The position numbers were made by a program, and so were the translations under genes. A DNA stretch of 64,000 bases from Heterotrichella gracilis (Eukaryota > Sar > Xanthophyceae > Tribonematales > Xanthonemataceae): contig JAULBX010011767.1 in NCBI GenBank assembly GCA_032358255.1, forward strand, positions 1-64,000. Direction: 5' to 3'. The notes beneath the pieces are model-generated. The model was not told the origin of the DNA and made no database searches. It saw nothing but the letters and a program-made list of their open reading frames with translations. This document shows, in pieces, positions 45,827 to 59,400 of this stretch (position 1 is the first letter of the stretch; each line of letters starts with the position of its first letter).

Positions 45827-48312
45827 TGTTGGAAGAAGTCAGCTACTGTAGCGCTAAAAAGACGATGATACTTACCAAATTCGCATATGCAGCAATGGGT
45901 CATTGAGTCCTACAGGACACAAAAGTGAGTCAGTGTTCAACAGATGATTTCAAGTCACCTGAAGGCGCATGCCTTTTGGGTACAACAGCAGTAGCTGGTG
46001 GTCGGTTACCCAGGTCTACCTACATGCAGCTTCATGTGGACAGTCACTCCCTGTCGTCACTAACTGCTACCTTGACTTCGTCATATGAACTGCAGCAGTC
46101 ACAACCCTTGAAAGGTATGGGTGACTTAGTACTTGTGCGAAATTTGGCTCAACAACACTTTTCAAGCCCATGTCATGTTTTGCTGATCTAAAAGTTTTGC
46201 TAAGTCACTGAGGACATGAGAACCGAGTTCACCGTAAATTGGCAATGGCTTTGTGTCCTGAAACACACTCAGCCGTAACAGTCCCCAACTGTTAAACAAA
46301 CTTTGCCTTACAGGTAACGAGTAGTAAAAAACTTGCATTCCATGGAAAGGACACAGCCAATGGTCATCCAAAAACGGTAAGCTCAGGATATTGCTGGTCA
46401 CCAGACTGGGTGGTGCCTGCCAGTGGTTTCGTCGTGGTATGTGCACATTTGTTAGTGTCTTAGCATAGGCTATGCTGGGCATAATGCAGCGAACCTGTTC
46501 TAACACGTCCCTCAAGACGCTTCTTGCAGCCAGAGATACTCAGAACGGTTCAGAGTAAGCGCTGTATGTAATAAATTCCCATGCCAGTGGCACCCCATAC
46601 CATTGGGACGTTGAACTCAGCTGATCCGAGTGTATACAGAATATGCACCGATTCGTATATCTACACAGCCCAGGGTCACCCACCGTGGCTTCCGACACAC
46701 CTTTCACATGCTGTCTGTTGAAGTAGACTTGTCCGCCGCCACTCGGTGTGTTGAGCCCGGCACCGAGACGTTGTGTGGGGTTGGAAGGTGCCTGCTGTGA
46801 TCTGGAGGGTGCCCTGTGCATGGCAACCCAGAACCTCTCAAGGGACAGTAGGTGGCCACCGAAGCTTTCTCGGTGCAATTTGGGCGCTGGCATGTTCAAG
46901 TTTGGGCAAACAGAAGCCTCAGCTAGCTGACTGGCACGCAACAAAGTCGGCTTCTGCACTGGCCACCGGTAGCATGACATGGCCTCTTCAAGCTTCGAGA
47001 CCATACAATCGACTTCACTATCACAGAACTTCCCTAGTGCGGCAACTCTCTTGCATGGCAGCATGCTCACGAACCTGAAAAGCCTCCAACTTGGGAGGGT
47101 GCGTTCACCAACCTAGCTCTAGCGCCTGTTCAGCCTGAAACGGCTCCGGGTCCGTGCTCCAGCATGTGCGGAACTTCCTTCAAGGGGTGGGGGTGTGGTA
47201 CTGCTTGACGTGCATTAAAAGCTAGCTGCTAAATGCCTTGCTTGAGAGTAGTAGCTCATAGTCAAGGTGGTATCTTGCACGTTGTTCAACCGTGTGGACA
47301 GGATGCTACAAGCTTATGAACGCTGGGCAACCAGGGAATGTGCCGCAACAGATCCGTCACGGTGGTCACGGTGACGGATCCCGAATCCTCCTAAAAAGCT
47401 CTGGATCTACGGCACCTGTTCTGCCGAGTTGCTCTTTTTCATTCACTTGGCTCACGTGTGGGAAAGGATGTACCTGCCAGTTTTGAAAACAGGGCGGGGG
47501 CACAAATCCTTTGGCCTGCTCGGGAACTTGTTATACAACTGTGGTGGTGGTACAGCTGGCGTGTGCATGGCTGCGTCATCGAGTGTACCTCGCCACTGGC
47601 CCTGCCTAGAATGGCTGGCAGCTTTTATTCCATACTGTGACAAGATACCGGCATAGCTGTGGCGATCTCCTCAGAGGTCCTCCTGGATGCTGTCCCGTAG
47701 CGACATTGTAGCAAATGGGAACCACGGTACAACACGGGTGTACCGACCCATCAACTGTAGTACAGCTGCAACACCCCTCATAATGGAACGTAAAGGTGTC
47801 ACAGGGGGCCGTCACACATTGTCTTTTGACTTCATCCTGCACAAACAGCCAGTTTTGCCTGCAAGGAACCGCTTCCTTCCCCTTGACCACCACACCCTCC
47901 TCCGCGGCACTGGTTGGGGCCTTCCAAGGGTGTGCATAATCCGCATGCGTTGGTTGGGATGAAAGCAGGTACACCCATGCGGTAGTGCGGTACTCACGTT
48001 TCAGGAGGAGGGGACACAGCCGTACCTGACAGGCGTGGCCCGAGTGATAGCATAATGCCACTCCCAAGTGTTTGGGAATACAACGGTTTGGAGTTCTGGA
48101 AAACTGGCAAGTGCTTTAAACCCCTAAGATAGCTGTTCATCCAGCTTCTAAGCTAATGCATCCATGCATCATCCCAACCCCATGGCTGCCGCAGCTGCTT
48201 GACAATGGGTGTAGAATTAAACCAGTTACAAAGTTCAGCACATCAAGACTTGAATCAATGGACACCCATTCTTTTAAGTCTCCATCCACGTGTTTCTTAG
48301 AAACGCGTTAGA
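45827..48312. other. Intergenic with two unassigned open frames
   Basis: Minus-strand frames at 46540-47070 (176 residues, ends near a possible donor) and 47606-48067 (153 residues, Cys-rich) have no recognisable motif. The first could be a lone exon, but it is not joined to the homeodomain gene, whose first exon has an upstream stop. I do not assign a gene. Confidence 0.4.
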
Positions 48313-49917
48313 CTACAAAGATGCCATTCCCTTGGTTGACCTCTGTTCCCGCTGCATCCATGCCTTGCCAGTCTTCACAAAAAATGCGAGTTTTGCCAAC
48401 GCCGTCACCCCATACACCACCACGCCCAACCTTGGATCCCCAGCTATGGCAGGGAATGCTGCCCTTGTCCCAAACGCATGCCATTGCAAGGCTAGGGATG
48501 TGCCAAGGGCCAGGCCCGCAGCCACTTGTTCGGGGGTGTGGTAGCCCAGCGCAACTCGTAGCCAGGCCTGCAAGGGAGGAATGCATACATGAGGGTCTGC
48601 AGGGAAGGATTGCATGCGCAAAGACAAGGATTGCATGCATCAAGGATTGCATGCATCAACCGACTGCAAGAGGATGGGTAACAGTTGTTGCGGTGGCAGG
48701 CAGGTGTACATGTAATGTACATGCAACACGCCATGCACCCAAGACCAAACCACTAACCTCCACACACCAATCACCAACCGCATACAACCTCATGTCATGC
48801 GCTCCTCCCCACAACGCCCATGCATCCCAACCCCTCACCAGGAATAGCGCCAGCACCACCGCTGCAGCAGCGCCCACCCCCCGCGTCGCAGTTGTCCCCC
48901 CAGTCAGCAGCGCCGCACTCAGGTAGGTGGCGAAGAAAGCCAGGCTGTTGGCGTGGCTGGAGGGCATGCCAGGGTCTGCCTTGCGCGACGAGGCGGGGCG
49001 GGAGTGGTTCAAGGCGTGCTTGAGCAGCTGCGGGTGATGTGAGGGTTACTAGGGTTTACTAGGGTTTGGAAGTGCCCCTCCGTTTGGGTGGATGGGAAGG
49101 GCTTGGGTAGGGTTTGGATTGGGGGTTGAATGATGTGGCGGATTTATTAACAGCCAATGGAGGAATTTTGGACTGTGGGTTAGAATTGTGATAAAAGAGG
49201 GTAAAGGTTTGTCTCAGGACCAGAAAGATATTTGCAATGGACAAGCAAGCACGTTTCCCTGCTGCGTGACACACCCGCACAGGATCCCGGGTACAAACCA
49301 CAAAAACCCTCTAGGGTTTCAGTGCCAACACTTACCTTGCACACAAACACCGCGAGGATCGACCCAGTCACGCACCACGCCACCTCCACATCCCTGCGCC
49401 ACAGCACCACTGCAGACACAGTCACCGCCACACCCCACTTGGTGCTGCTGTTGATGGCCTCCAGCACACGGCTGCGGCTGTGGCTGTGGTTGTGGCTGTG
49501 GTGGGGGGCTGGTGGGTCGCCGGCTGCGGCGCGGCAGGGGATGGTGCGGGTGGGATGGTGCCGGTGTCCATTGGGATGCGATTGTGCAGAAAATCGGCGT
49601 AACGGGGTGTGTGTGCTGGTGGGCGGTGGGGGCTGGCAGAGGGGGGTTGGGTGGCTGGCCAGTGGGTGGTGGCTGCTGCGGGTGGCATGGCAGTGGGTGG
49701 TTATGGTGGACGGTACAGGAGCCAGTCGCATGGGGCGCTGCCAAGCTGGGCGTAGGCGGCTCATGCTGCCGGGGGCGGTGCTGGTGTGTGGTGCGCGATG
49801 CCGCCACATAGTGGGTGGTGGGGTGGGCGGGTGGGGTGGATGGAGTGCAGGGGAGGTGCGGCGGGGCAATATTGTACCCAGGTGTGATTTTAATTGCTGA
49901 GGAAGCTGTGTGTACAC
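48313..49917 (-). CDS. Lipid phosphate phosphatase, LPP-gamma-like (PAP2 family)
   Basis: Three exons, phase-matched: 49917-49336, 49027-48839 and 48567-48313. PAP2 active-site motifs are complete: K-x6-RP in LLKHALNHSRP, PSSH in KADPGMPSSHANSLAF, and R-x5-H in LRVALGYHTPEQV. Exon 1 contains LEAINSSTKWGVAVTVSAVV, the start typical of plant LPP-gamma. Such enzymes dephosphorylate phosphatidate to diacylglycerol in plastid envelopes. The first 150 or so residues are rich in Ser, Thr, Pro, His and Arg, as in transit peptides, so plastid targeting is inferred. Starts at 49917 or 49809 are both possible. Just before the domain a GTGGCT-type repeat encodes a His/Ser run. The introns hold some agggttt motifs but no clear echo. 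Confidence 0.87.
48590..48665 (+). repeat. Short gcatgcatcaaggattg repeats
   Basis: Several imperfect copies of an aaggattgcatgc unit in the last intron of the phosphatase gene. Confidence 0.6.
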
Positions 49918-50456
49918 GAGGGGCAGAAGTTGTTATAGTGATATTGTGATGTTGGTGCCTATGATGACGATGCCACAAATTCTGCGCAAAGGGCCTTGCT
50001 GGGGCACCACAACATATGTGCAGCTAGATGCTGGCAAAACAGCGTGTAAATAAGTAAAATAGGGACATCTTTTAACCCAGATCACATCGATGTGCTGCTG
50101 GGTCTTGTGCACCCATTTAAGTCAGCATGCACCCTCCCCCAGTGTCTCATTGGCCTGGGCGGACCAAACGGTAACTGTGGGTCCGATGTGTTCCAACGCG
50201 GAAAACACAACACCGTATTGTAAGCGTATGCTTGCGTGTAAATAGCACTAGGTACAACGCCAATTATTGCCGAGGCCAACATGCATGCATGCATTTTTAT
50301 GCATGCATGTGGTGGGGAACCTGCCCGCGTACCCTATCCTCACTGCACCACCTGTGCCTCCCACCCCTCCTCCCTTTCCCTGGCAGCACAAAGAACTGCT
50401 TTGCCTCGTCGCAGTTCTATTCACCAGTAGCACAGGCCTGTAGTATCGGCCACCGA
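49918..50456. other. Divergent intergenic region
   Basis: Between the phosphatase (minus) and TPP2 (plus); should hold both promoters. Palindromic catgcatgcatgcat stretches lie at about 50281-50310. Confidence 0.5.
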
Positions 50457-53400
50457 ATGCCTCCTATGACCTGCAGCACAGCTGCTGCATGCGGTGTGCA
50501 TACAACCTCGGCGTTGCCCATTTCAAGGCCATTCTTGGGCAGGAACTTGAGCAACCCGTCCTCTGCTAGCCGCATATTTGCAAGGAAAGGAGCTGCCAGT
50601 GCTGGGTCACGGTGTGCGCATTCCATCCCTGTGACTTCATCCGAGAGGAGACCACCTGTGGTTGACGTTCGAGCCAAGCCTCAGATGAAGGCAAACGACC
50701 CCGGGGCTGCAGCACACCCCAGCGACCTCTTTGCAGCAGCGATGCCCAAGGCAGAGACTGGCGCCCTTCGGTTCCTCAAGGTGGGGTTGTGACGGGACCA
50801 AGTTGGGGCATCGGCATGGCCTTGGGACATGGCCACTTCCAAGGGGTGCACAAGGCAGCCAGCCACTGCACTGCTATTGCAAGCAGGGACTCGATGTTCG
50901 TATATATTTTTTCACCCTTCATTGGTGCTGTCAGAAGGCCATGTCCGGCATTGCCCTGGAGTGCGTCACTGGGTGGTTGTGCATGCATAGAAGTTGTTTG
51001 TATGCATGAATATAGCAGGCACACACTGGAGCGCGTGAGTAGTGTTTCGTGTGTGCCTACAGGACCACCCCGAGTATGATGGGAGGGGCGTGGTGGTGGC
51101 CATCTTCGACACAGGCGTTGACCCAGGTAGGGGTATGCACACCTCATATCATTTAAAGCACCTCATATCAATGGATGCTTCACAAACGCCGACTCACAAA
51201 CGCCGATTCATGCCATACGCTCGATTGACACAGCTGGGATGGAAACCAGCGACATGGTTTTGGTCCGTGAGCATTGCTGTGGACTGCATCAGGATACAAT
51301 AGACATCTGACTGACTGACATTGGTCGCGTAAAAGGATTGATAAACTCTAGCCCTGCGGAGGCGGCACGCCCGGCCACTCATCGGCCTGTTGCCTGTGGC
51401 GTGCGTTGAACAAGAGGACCTGTTGGCTGTTGCTACATCCCGCATGATGCAAGTGGCCTTGGTCACTGTTACCCTTGTCATGGGAGTGGTGGGTAGCTGC
51501 CTGGGCAGTTGTCATAACTCCTTCCTGATACCCTCAATCTTAAACCTACCTCTACCTCAGGTTTAAAGTCTTCTTGATAGAATCCTGTACTTTTTCCCTC
51601 TCCTTGCAGGGGCGCTCGGGCTGCAGGTCACCTCTGACGGAAAACCTAAGGTAGGGTGTGGCCCTGGGAGGTGTGCTTCGCCAGGCCAAAAATGTTATTG
51701 CATGGACAGGCACCTCTTGGTGTGCTTTCCAAATGCACAACCACATCTGAGGCCGCAATGTGCACAGCTGGGCGAGGATGATGTCGAGCAACCCCTTGGG
51801 CCCTGCGATGTAGCCCTTGTCAACGTGTTTGAGCAAGGACTCTCCAGTGAATAAATGAAATTTTATGCTTAATTGATGATGCATAATTGTGATACCTCGT
51901 GTCTGAGGTTTTGGTGATGGACCGCCATTCTGCTCATGGAGTAATGGGGTTCAACCCCTTGTCCTTAGGCATAAAATATGCTGGTACATTTTTCAACCAC
52001 ATGCCAGGTCGCTGGACACAGGGTTAAGGGCGTGCCATTGCAATGCATGCAGTGGTGTCCCATCTACGCCCTGATCAAGTTTCACACTTTCCACATTTTC
52101 CTTCCCTCTACAGATCCTGGACATCATTGACTGCACTGGCAGCAATGACATCGACACCTCCAAGGTGGTGGAGTTGGAGGAAGGAGGGGAGGGAACCATC
52201 AAGGGTCTGGCTGGAAATACCCTAAAGCTCAACCCGGCGTGGGAAAATCCTACCGGTGGGTGCAGACCTGACAAGGGGTAAAAGTGACATCCGCTGCGAT
52301 GTCGAGAACATGTTTTAGGAACTTGACAGTAGGAAACCCTGGTTAATGCCGCTGTGGGTGACCAGGTTTCTGTATTATTACTATGTTTATTACAGGCATT
52401 CCAGCAGTGGGTGGCCAGGCCTTTCACTTCTGCAAATTGCTTTGTATGTGTGCGTGCAAGAATGAAATGTAGGGTTTAGAGCTACTGTATTTCATCCTTG
52501 CACGCACAGGTGGGTGGGTAGGCCTGTGGATGCAAGCCTGATTGATACTTTGGATGAGTAGTTTGGGTAGCCACAGCTAACAGTACTCCCCTGGCGCAGG
52601 CAAGTGGCGTGTGGGTATGAAGCGGGTGTACGAGCTGTTCCCAGGGGGGTGCAAAAGGAGGTAAGGAGGGGGGGCATGGTGCGTGGGCATGAGGGCCAAT
52701 ACATGCAATGGGCATACCTACAGGGGGAGGCTCTTGGCTGCACCGATTGTCGGTCCATTTCCAAAACACTACAATTCAAGTCATAGTTTTCTGTTGTCTA
52801 CTTACAAGAAACGGAAAACAATGCGGCAAAAATTGCGGTTACAAGCAAGGGGTGTTGCTCCAGGATCAAAGACGAGAGGAAGAAGAAGTTTGATGAGAAG
52901 CAGCGCAAGGCGGTGAGTGAGGCGGTGGCGGCCCTGGCGGCGTTCAAGTGCGTGCACAGCGGGACCCTCACCACTGCCCTGAAGAAGGACCTGGGTGAGC
53001 TGGAAGCCAGGGTGAAGCTGCTGGAGGACATGAACGATAAGTATGAGGACCTGGGTGAGTGGCGATTTGGTGCTTGTGTAGGGTCTGGGGGATGGCGCAT
53101 ATGTTGTAGGGTCGCCAGGGGTAATAAGATGTTAATAGTCCTGTCTATTATCTGATTACCCTTGGATTTGCCGACAGGGTTCTGCGCGTTGTGGGTGGTG
53201 CATAGCCCATGTCTCACTCTTTGGTGCTGATCATGGCATGATTGGAAGTAATCGCCGGCAGCTGTGCATGTCCAGGGTATTCTCCACCTGGCGGTCAGCC
53301 ATTGTCGCCATGTACAAATTTAAATTGAGAAAACCCCAACTTGTGGTTTGGCCTGCAGGCCCCCTCCTGCACTGCGTGGTGTGGCACGACGGCGCCACGT

Positions 53401-56400
53401 GGCGGTCAGCCATCGACACCTCAGATATGTACGAGCCAGGCAGCGGCCAGGGCCTATTAGCCGACTTTGAGCCCCTGGCAAGCTACCGGGAGGAGCGCAA
53501 ATACGGCACATTTAGCGCCCTGGACGCCTGCAATTTTGCGTGCAATGTGTATGACGAGGGCGCGTTGCTGTCGCTGGTGGTTGATGCGGGGTCACATGGG
53601 ACCCATGTGGCGGGCATCACGGCTGCGTGCCACCCGGACGACCCATCCATGAACGGCGTGGCGCCAGGTAGGGTTTTAGGGAAATTCCAGGAATTGTATT
53701 ACCCTGTGTGCAATTTTCTTCGGTGTGTGCGCTGTGCCGTCAAGTAAGGTTAAGCATGAGGAGTTTATTTGTCTCAATTTCGTTCCTGTCTAAAGTCACC
53801 TTCAATTCATCCCCCCTCTCCTTCCCCTCCTCGAGGAATGCATGCTTATTAATTCCTAGTTGTCTATACTACATCACCTGTATGAACACATCTCGCCCCC
53901 TTCTACAGGCGCACAAATCATCTCCTGCAAGATCGGCGACACCCGCCTGGACTCCATGGAAACCCTAGTAGGGTTGACCCGTGCCCTGGTGGCTGTGCTG
54001 GACCACAAGTGCCACCTCATCAATATGAGCTACGGGGAAGCTACCGCCACGCCCAATGCTGGGAGGTTTATTGAGTTGGCAAATGAGGTGGTGAACAAGC
54101 ATGGGGTCATATTTGTGAGCAGCGCGGGGAATGCAGGGCCGGCGCTGTCCACTGTCGGGGCACCAGGTGGGGTTTAGGGTTTTGTTGGTAGGGCTTTTTG
54201 TGGTATGGTTTTATATGTAAGGATATCTACCAGTGCATTGTTGAGGTTCATGGATTGGGCATTGTCAGGAATGTTGATTACTGACAATTGCTACAGAAAA
54301 CAGTTGCAATAATAGGATCCATCCACAGGAGGTAATAGAGTATTGCGGGGCTTGTTCGATTGCATGTGATTGGCTGTCATGGTGGAATTGCTGGTTTGAA
54401 CTTATATTTGATGGGCGGATGTCCTGATCACTCCCCTGCCCTCCTCCAGGTGGCACCTCCTCCGCCATCCTGTCCATTGGGGCATACATCAGCCCACAGC
54501 TGGCGGCAGTGGGGCACTCGGTCAGGTATGCTAGTATTACGGGGTGGTGATATTATACATAGGAGCACCTGTCACAATCAATATGTCCCCCGTCACATTC
54601 TTCACGTTCGTCCGTCAACGATTTGCATGCATAGTCAGTCCACAGCTCGGGCAGGTAGGGTATTGGCGCTTCACCCCTAAAAAGTATCACAAAGAAACGC
54701 CATTCACTTACTGAGTACCTGAGTGATCACTCGATCACCTCATGAATGAATCACCCCCTCTAACTGCACCACACGGCCAACATCCTTCCCAGTACCCCCA
54801 CGAATTTCAAACCCTACATATAACCCTTGCAAACCCTCTCCAAAACCTCTCCAGGGGCTCCATGGATGCCGGCCAGCAGTACACCTGGTCGAGCCGTGGA
54901 CCCACATTTGACGGCTACATTGGGGTCACATTGAGCGCCCCCGGGGGGGCCATCGCGCCGGTGCCTAATTGGACCCAGCAGTCCCGCCAGCTCATGAATG
55001 GGACCTCCATGTCCTCGCCAAATGCGTGCGGGGGGGTGGCGCTGGTGCTTTCGGGGCTGCTGGCGACAGGGGGGAAGATCACGCCAAACAGGTGAGTGGG
55101 TGGGTGGGTGGGGTGGGGGTGGGAGGTGCTGTTGAACCTGCTGGTGATAGGGGTGGAGATCACACGCCAAACAGGTGCGGTTGGTGGTGGGTGGGTGGGT
55201 GGCTGGTGCTTGTGTTGATTGGGCGGCGGGCAAGGGAGGATGACCACGCCAAACAGGTGGGTGGCGGTGGTGGTGACGGTGGTGTTGGGGTTTGGGATTA
55301 GGGTTTACGGATGGGTTTGTGGAGGTCTGTGTCAAGGCCCTTGACATGTGGATTTATTGAATACCAACTTAGAGCGCTATCGCTGCATCGTCATTGCGGA
55401 TGTAGGGCGTTGTCAGTTTTGTGGTAAGGCATCATATGATCCGCTGTGCTGCCATTGGCTGGTGCAGGGTGAGGAGGGCACTCGAGAACACCTGCCTGCC
55501 TGTGGGGGACCCCAGCACAGATGGGGTGCTGACGTATGGCAGAGGGCTCATTCAGGTGTGGAGATCATAAGAAACCGATTGAATATCATTTTAGTACAGT
55601 ATTTAAAGAGCTGAAATGGCTGATTGTACATATGTTGTATTTATTGAATGCAGGGGTACCACTGCCCTATCAGGTACCTTGCCACTCTCGTCCTCCCATC
55701 CCACTCCCTACACCCTATACCTTCGACCCTAACTTCCAAACTCTAAACCCTAAATATTTTCCACGCTCAACCCTGCTCCAGGTGGACAAGGCATTCGAGT
55801 ACCTGTCCAAATCCGGTGACGTGGACACCCCCGACGTGCGCTACGCAGTGAGCGTGAGGCGCACAGACAGCCAGGTGGCGGCAAGGGGGGTGTACCTCAG
55901 GAGCGCGGCTGAAACGGGGAGGTCGACCACCTTCTCCTGTGAGGTCAACCCTGCCATGCATGAGGTGCGGGTGGGGCCTGGGCTCTCCAAAGGGGATACA
56001 TATGCAGAGTTGCTACGTCCGTCTTGGCATGCGCCTTGGCCCGCGCCTTGGCATGTTGCTAGGGTGGCTGCTGACACAAAATCTGACTGTTTGGCGCTTG
56101 AGAGTTTGCTTGTGTTTGGGTTTTGTTAGCAAGGTGTGCATAACAACAGACCCTGCCCCACTGCGCAAAGCATCCTAATCCAAATCCTTACCCAAAATCC
56201 TACCCAAACTCTACCCCCTCAGGATGCTGACACCAAATCTGAGCGCTTGGTTGTTGAGGGCAGGCAGTTTCCCTATAAAGACCCTGATGAACCCTACGGA
56301 AACCCTATTTCCCTGCCCAGGATGCCGACACCAAGTCTGAGTGCTTGGCTGTTGAGGACCGGCTGGTGGTTCGGTGCACCGTGGGGTGGGTCAAGGCGCC

Positions 56401-59400
56401 AGAGGCGCTGCTGCTGCCGCACAACGGGAGGAGCTTTGAGATTGAGGTGGGGGCTGGAGGTTTTGAGAGTGTGGTGGGCGGCAAGGTGGTGTTATTGTGG
56501 AGGGTAAATCGTGAATGGTGGTGGTGGTGGCGCTCCAAGATGATCGAGCGAGTTGCAAATGAGGGTAGTGCTTCAACAATTACAATCATAAGTACATCTT
56601 CTGCAAGCTCATGTGGTTGTAGTGCCGGGTTGCTTTTAACCATCCAATTGTCGTCCATGATGGCTGTCAATGATTATTCTCTCGTATCCTGTCAATAATT
56701 TCAGGTGGACGCCTCAACCCTACCGGAGGGTTTACACTACGCCGAGGTCCAGGGCTTTGACTCCACCGCCGAATGGCGAGGGCCCCTCTTCCGCATCCCC
56801 GTGACGGTGATCAAGCCCCAAATCATCCCCCTGGGCCCGGAATCCGCGGCATCCAATGGGGCCACGCCAGGTGGCGAGCCTGTGGCAAGGCTTGGGAAGA
56901 TTGCACTCGAGGCAGGAGGGGAGGAGCGGCGCTTTGTGCATGTGCCGGAGGGGGCCTCATGGGCTGAGGTCAAGATCACGGCAGGGGTGCACGAGACCCC
57001 CAAGGTGCGTGCCATGGTTTACCCTCCCACATGGTATGCAGGTGTGGAAAAGGGAATTTTGATGTGCCTCCAACTGCATCACAGCCCTCCCAGAAGCCTC
57101 TTTGAACCCTCCCTCCCCTCCCCACCTCCCCAGGGTGACATGCTGCACGCCCCCCCTGTTTCTGTCCATACACACAGAGCCCAATCCCCCTAAAAACCCT
57201 CCTCTTCTTCCCCTTCTCTCCCCTTCCCTCCCCATCCCTTCCAGGGCTTCATGATGCACGCCACCCTGCTCCTATGTAGAAGGGGACATCCTATTTTAAA
57301 CCCTAACAAAACACTCAAAACCCTGGTACCCTTAATTCCCTAAAAATTCTTACCCTTCGCTCTCCCACCAGGGCTTCATGCTGCGTGCCACCCAGATCCT
57401 GCCCCACACCCGCTACAGCTCCAGTGAATCGCGCACATACTGCCAGCTAGCGTCTCACGGCACGGCAGCAATGTCGCTGGCGGTGGCACCGGGGGCAGGG
57501 CTGGAGATCACGCTGAGTAAGTGGGGGGTGGGGGTTAGGGTGGGTGGTTGACTGCTTGGCAATGGAGGGCGAGAGGGCGGCAAGCGCTGGGCAGCAAGCG
57601 CAGCCAGCTGGCTGGAAATATCTGTCCCTTGTTAAGGTTTTCTTATGCGTGTTTGTTGTTGTTAAATGAGGTGTGTTACTAGTATGTACCATTGGCCCCC
57701 TCCTCCCCCCCCCACAGGCCAGTTTTGGAGCAGCCTTGGCAAGGGGGAATTAGATGTAGAGGTGCACTTCCATGGAGTGGATATTGTGCCAAATGGGGGC
57801 ACACATTTGGATGGATCGGCCCGCAATCTGAAGCTAGACGTGCGCACGCCGTTGGGCCCCGAGAAAATCTCGCCAAATGCCAAGCTGACCACCCTGCGCA
57901 TCCCACTGCGCCCCTCCGAGGCACAGCTGGCGCCACTCCTGGGACCCAGGTGGGGACAAATTCTGGGATTTGCAATAGGGTTTTTGGCCGCTGTGCTTGA
58001 AAAATGACAATAAATTGGGATCTCACGTCTGTGGCTCCATCATGTGATGCATCCATGCCATATATTTTCACCTTCCAGTGTGGGCATCTCCCCTTGTGTG
58101 CGTGAAGGTTCCCAAGGTCAAAGGTTACAGTACCAACAGCAAAAATAATACGAAAGCATAATCCTCAATTTCTTCAAGTTTTCACCCTCTCCCCCTGCCT
58201 GTTGTCCCAGGGATGCTCTGCCCGGGGACCGCACTATCTACCAGCTCATACTCACGTACAAGGCATCACTGGCGGAGGGGGGAAAAGTGACGCCCATGCT
58301 ACCCATGATCAACGGGTGCGCTAGTCCCTAAACAAACCCCTTTGAGAATTGAACCCCTGCGTTGTTGCACTGGGACAGGAAATGTATCGGCTTTGATATC
58401 GCTCGGCATTTCGCGAATCCCTGATCACTTTGTGAGTCAAATCTTGGGACCAGTATTTATAAGAGAGCAAGTCCTGCGTCGCTTGTTACAAATACACAAT
58501 GCTATCAAAAACATAAATAGATAAACAATTAAATGTAAAAAAGACTTTTTTTGTTGCCCCAGGTATGTCTATGACGGGGAGCTGGAGGCCCAAATGTACA
58601 TGATCCACGACCAAAACAAGCGCAAGTTGTCAGACGGGGACATCTACCCAAAGGCCGCCCAGCTGAAGAAAGGGGACTATATTATTCGGGTGCAGCTGCG
58701 CCACGACAACCCCGCATTGCTGGAGAAATTGAGGGGCCTGACGATGGTGCTGGAGAAGAAGCTGGATTCTCCAATTTCGGTCCCCGCGTATCTGACCAAT
58801 AGTGACTCCATCAAGGGGAGCAATGCAGCAAAGGACAGGTCGCTCTGCACAGGTAGGCACATGCTGGTGAAGGGCTTGGGTAAACCTTGGGCTGGCAAAC
58901 CATGGTGTGTAGCGGAAATTAGAACGGACAAACTCAAAACTCAAAACTGTAAGCTGCGATTTACTCAGAGCAAATGTGAATCTAGAAAAACAATCACTTG
59001 AGCACTCCCAAGCGAAATCAGGCACCATTATACTGCTGAAGGTGTTTTTGCAGAAAGTTTACATCACCTTTGGAAAACAGACATCCCCCTGAAACCATGG
59101 ATGCCAAAGAGTAGACCCACAACGGATAAGTATGCCCTCTTGGCCGACAAGAATCTAATTGTTGATTGTGCGTCCCTTGCAGGAGAGAGGGTGGCCTATT
59201 TTGTGGGCCCCGTGCCCGAGGACAAATTCCCAAAGGACGCCACCCCAGGCCGCATTTTGGCGGGGACCCTCACATTTGGCAAGCTGGCCAATGGCAAGGC
59301 AAATGGCAACGGGGATTGCCCCTCAAATGTGCCCTTCACATTTACCATCCCCCCCAAGAAGGAGAATGGCCCCGAGGTGAAGGTGGAGGACCCTGAGCCA

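Noticed and set aside
46540-48067. Two open frames (176 and 153 residues) as genes
   Set aside because: No domain or convincing exon structure. The first cannot be joined to the homeodomain gene because an in-frame stop precedes its ATG.
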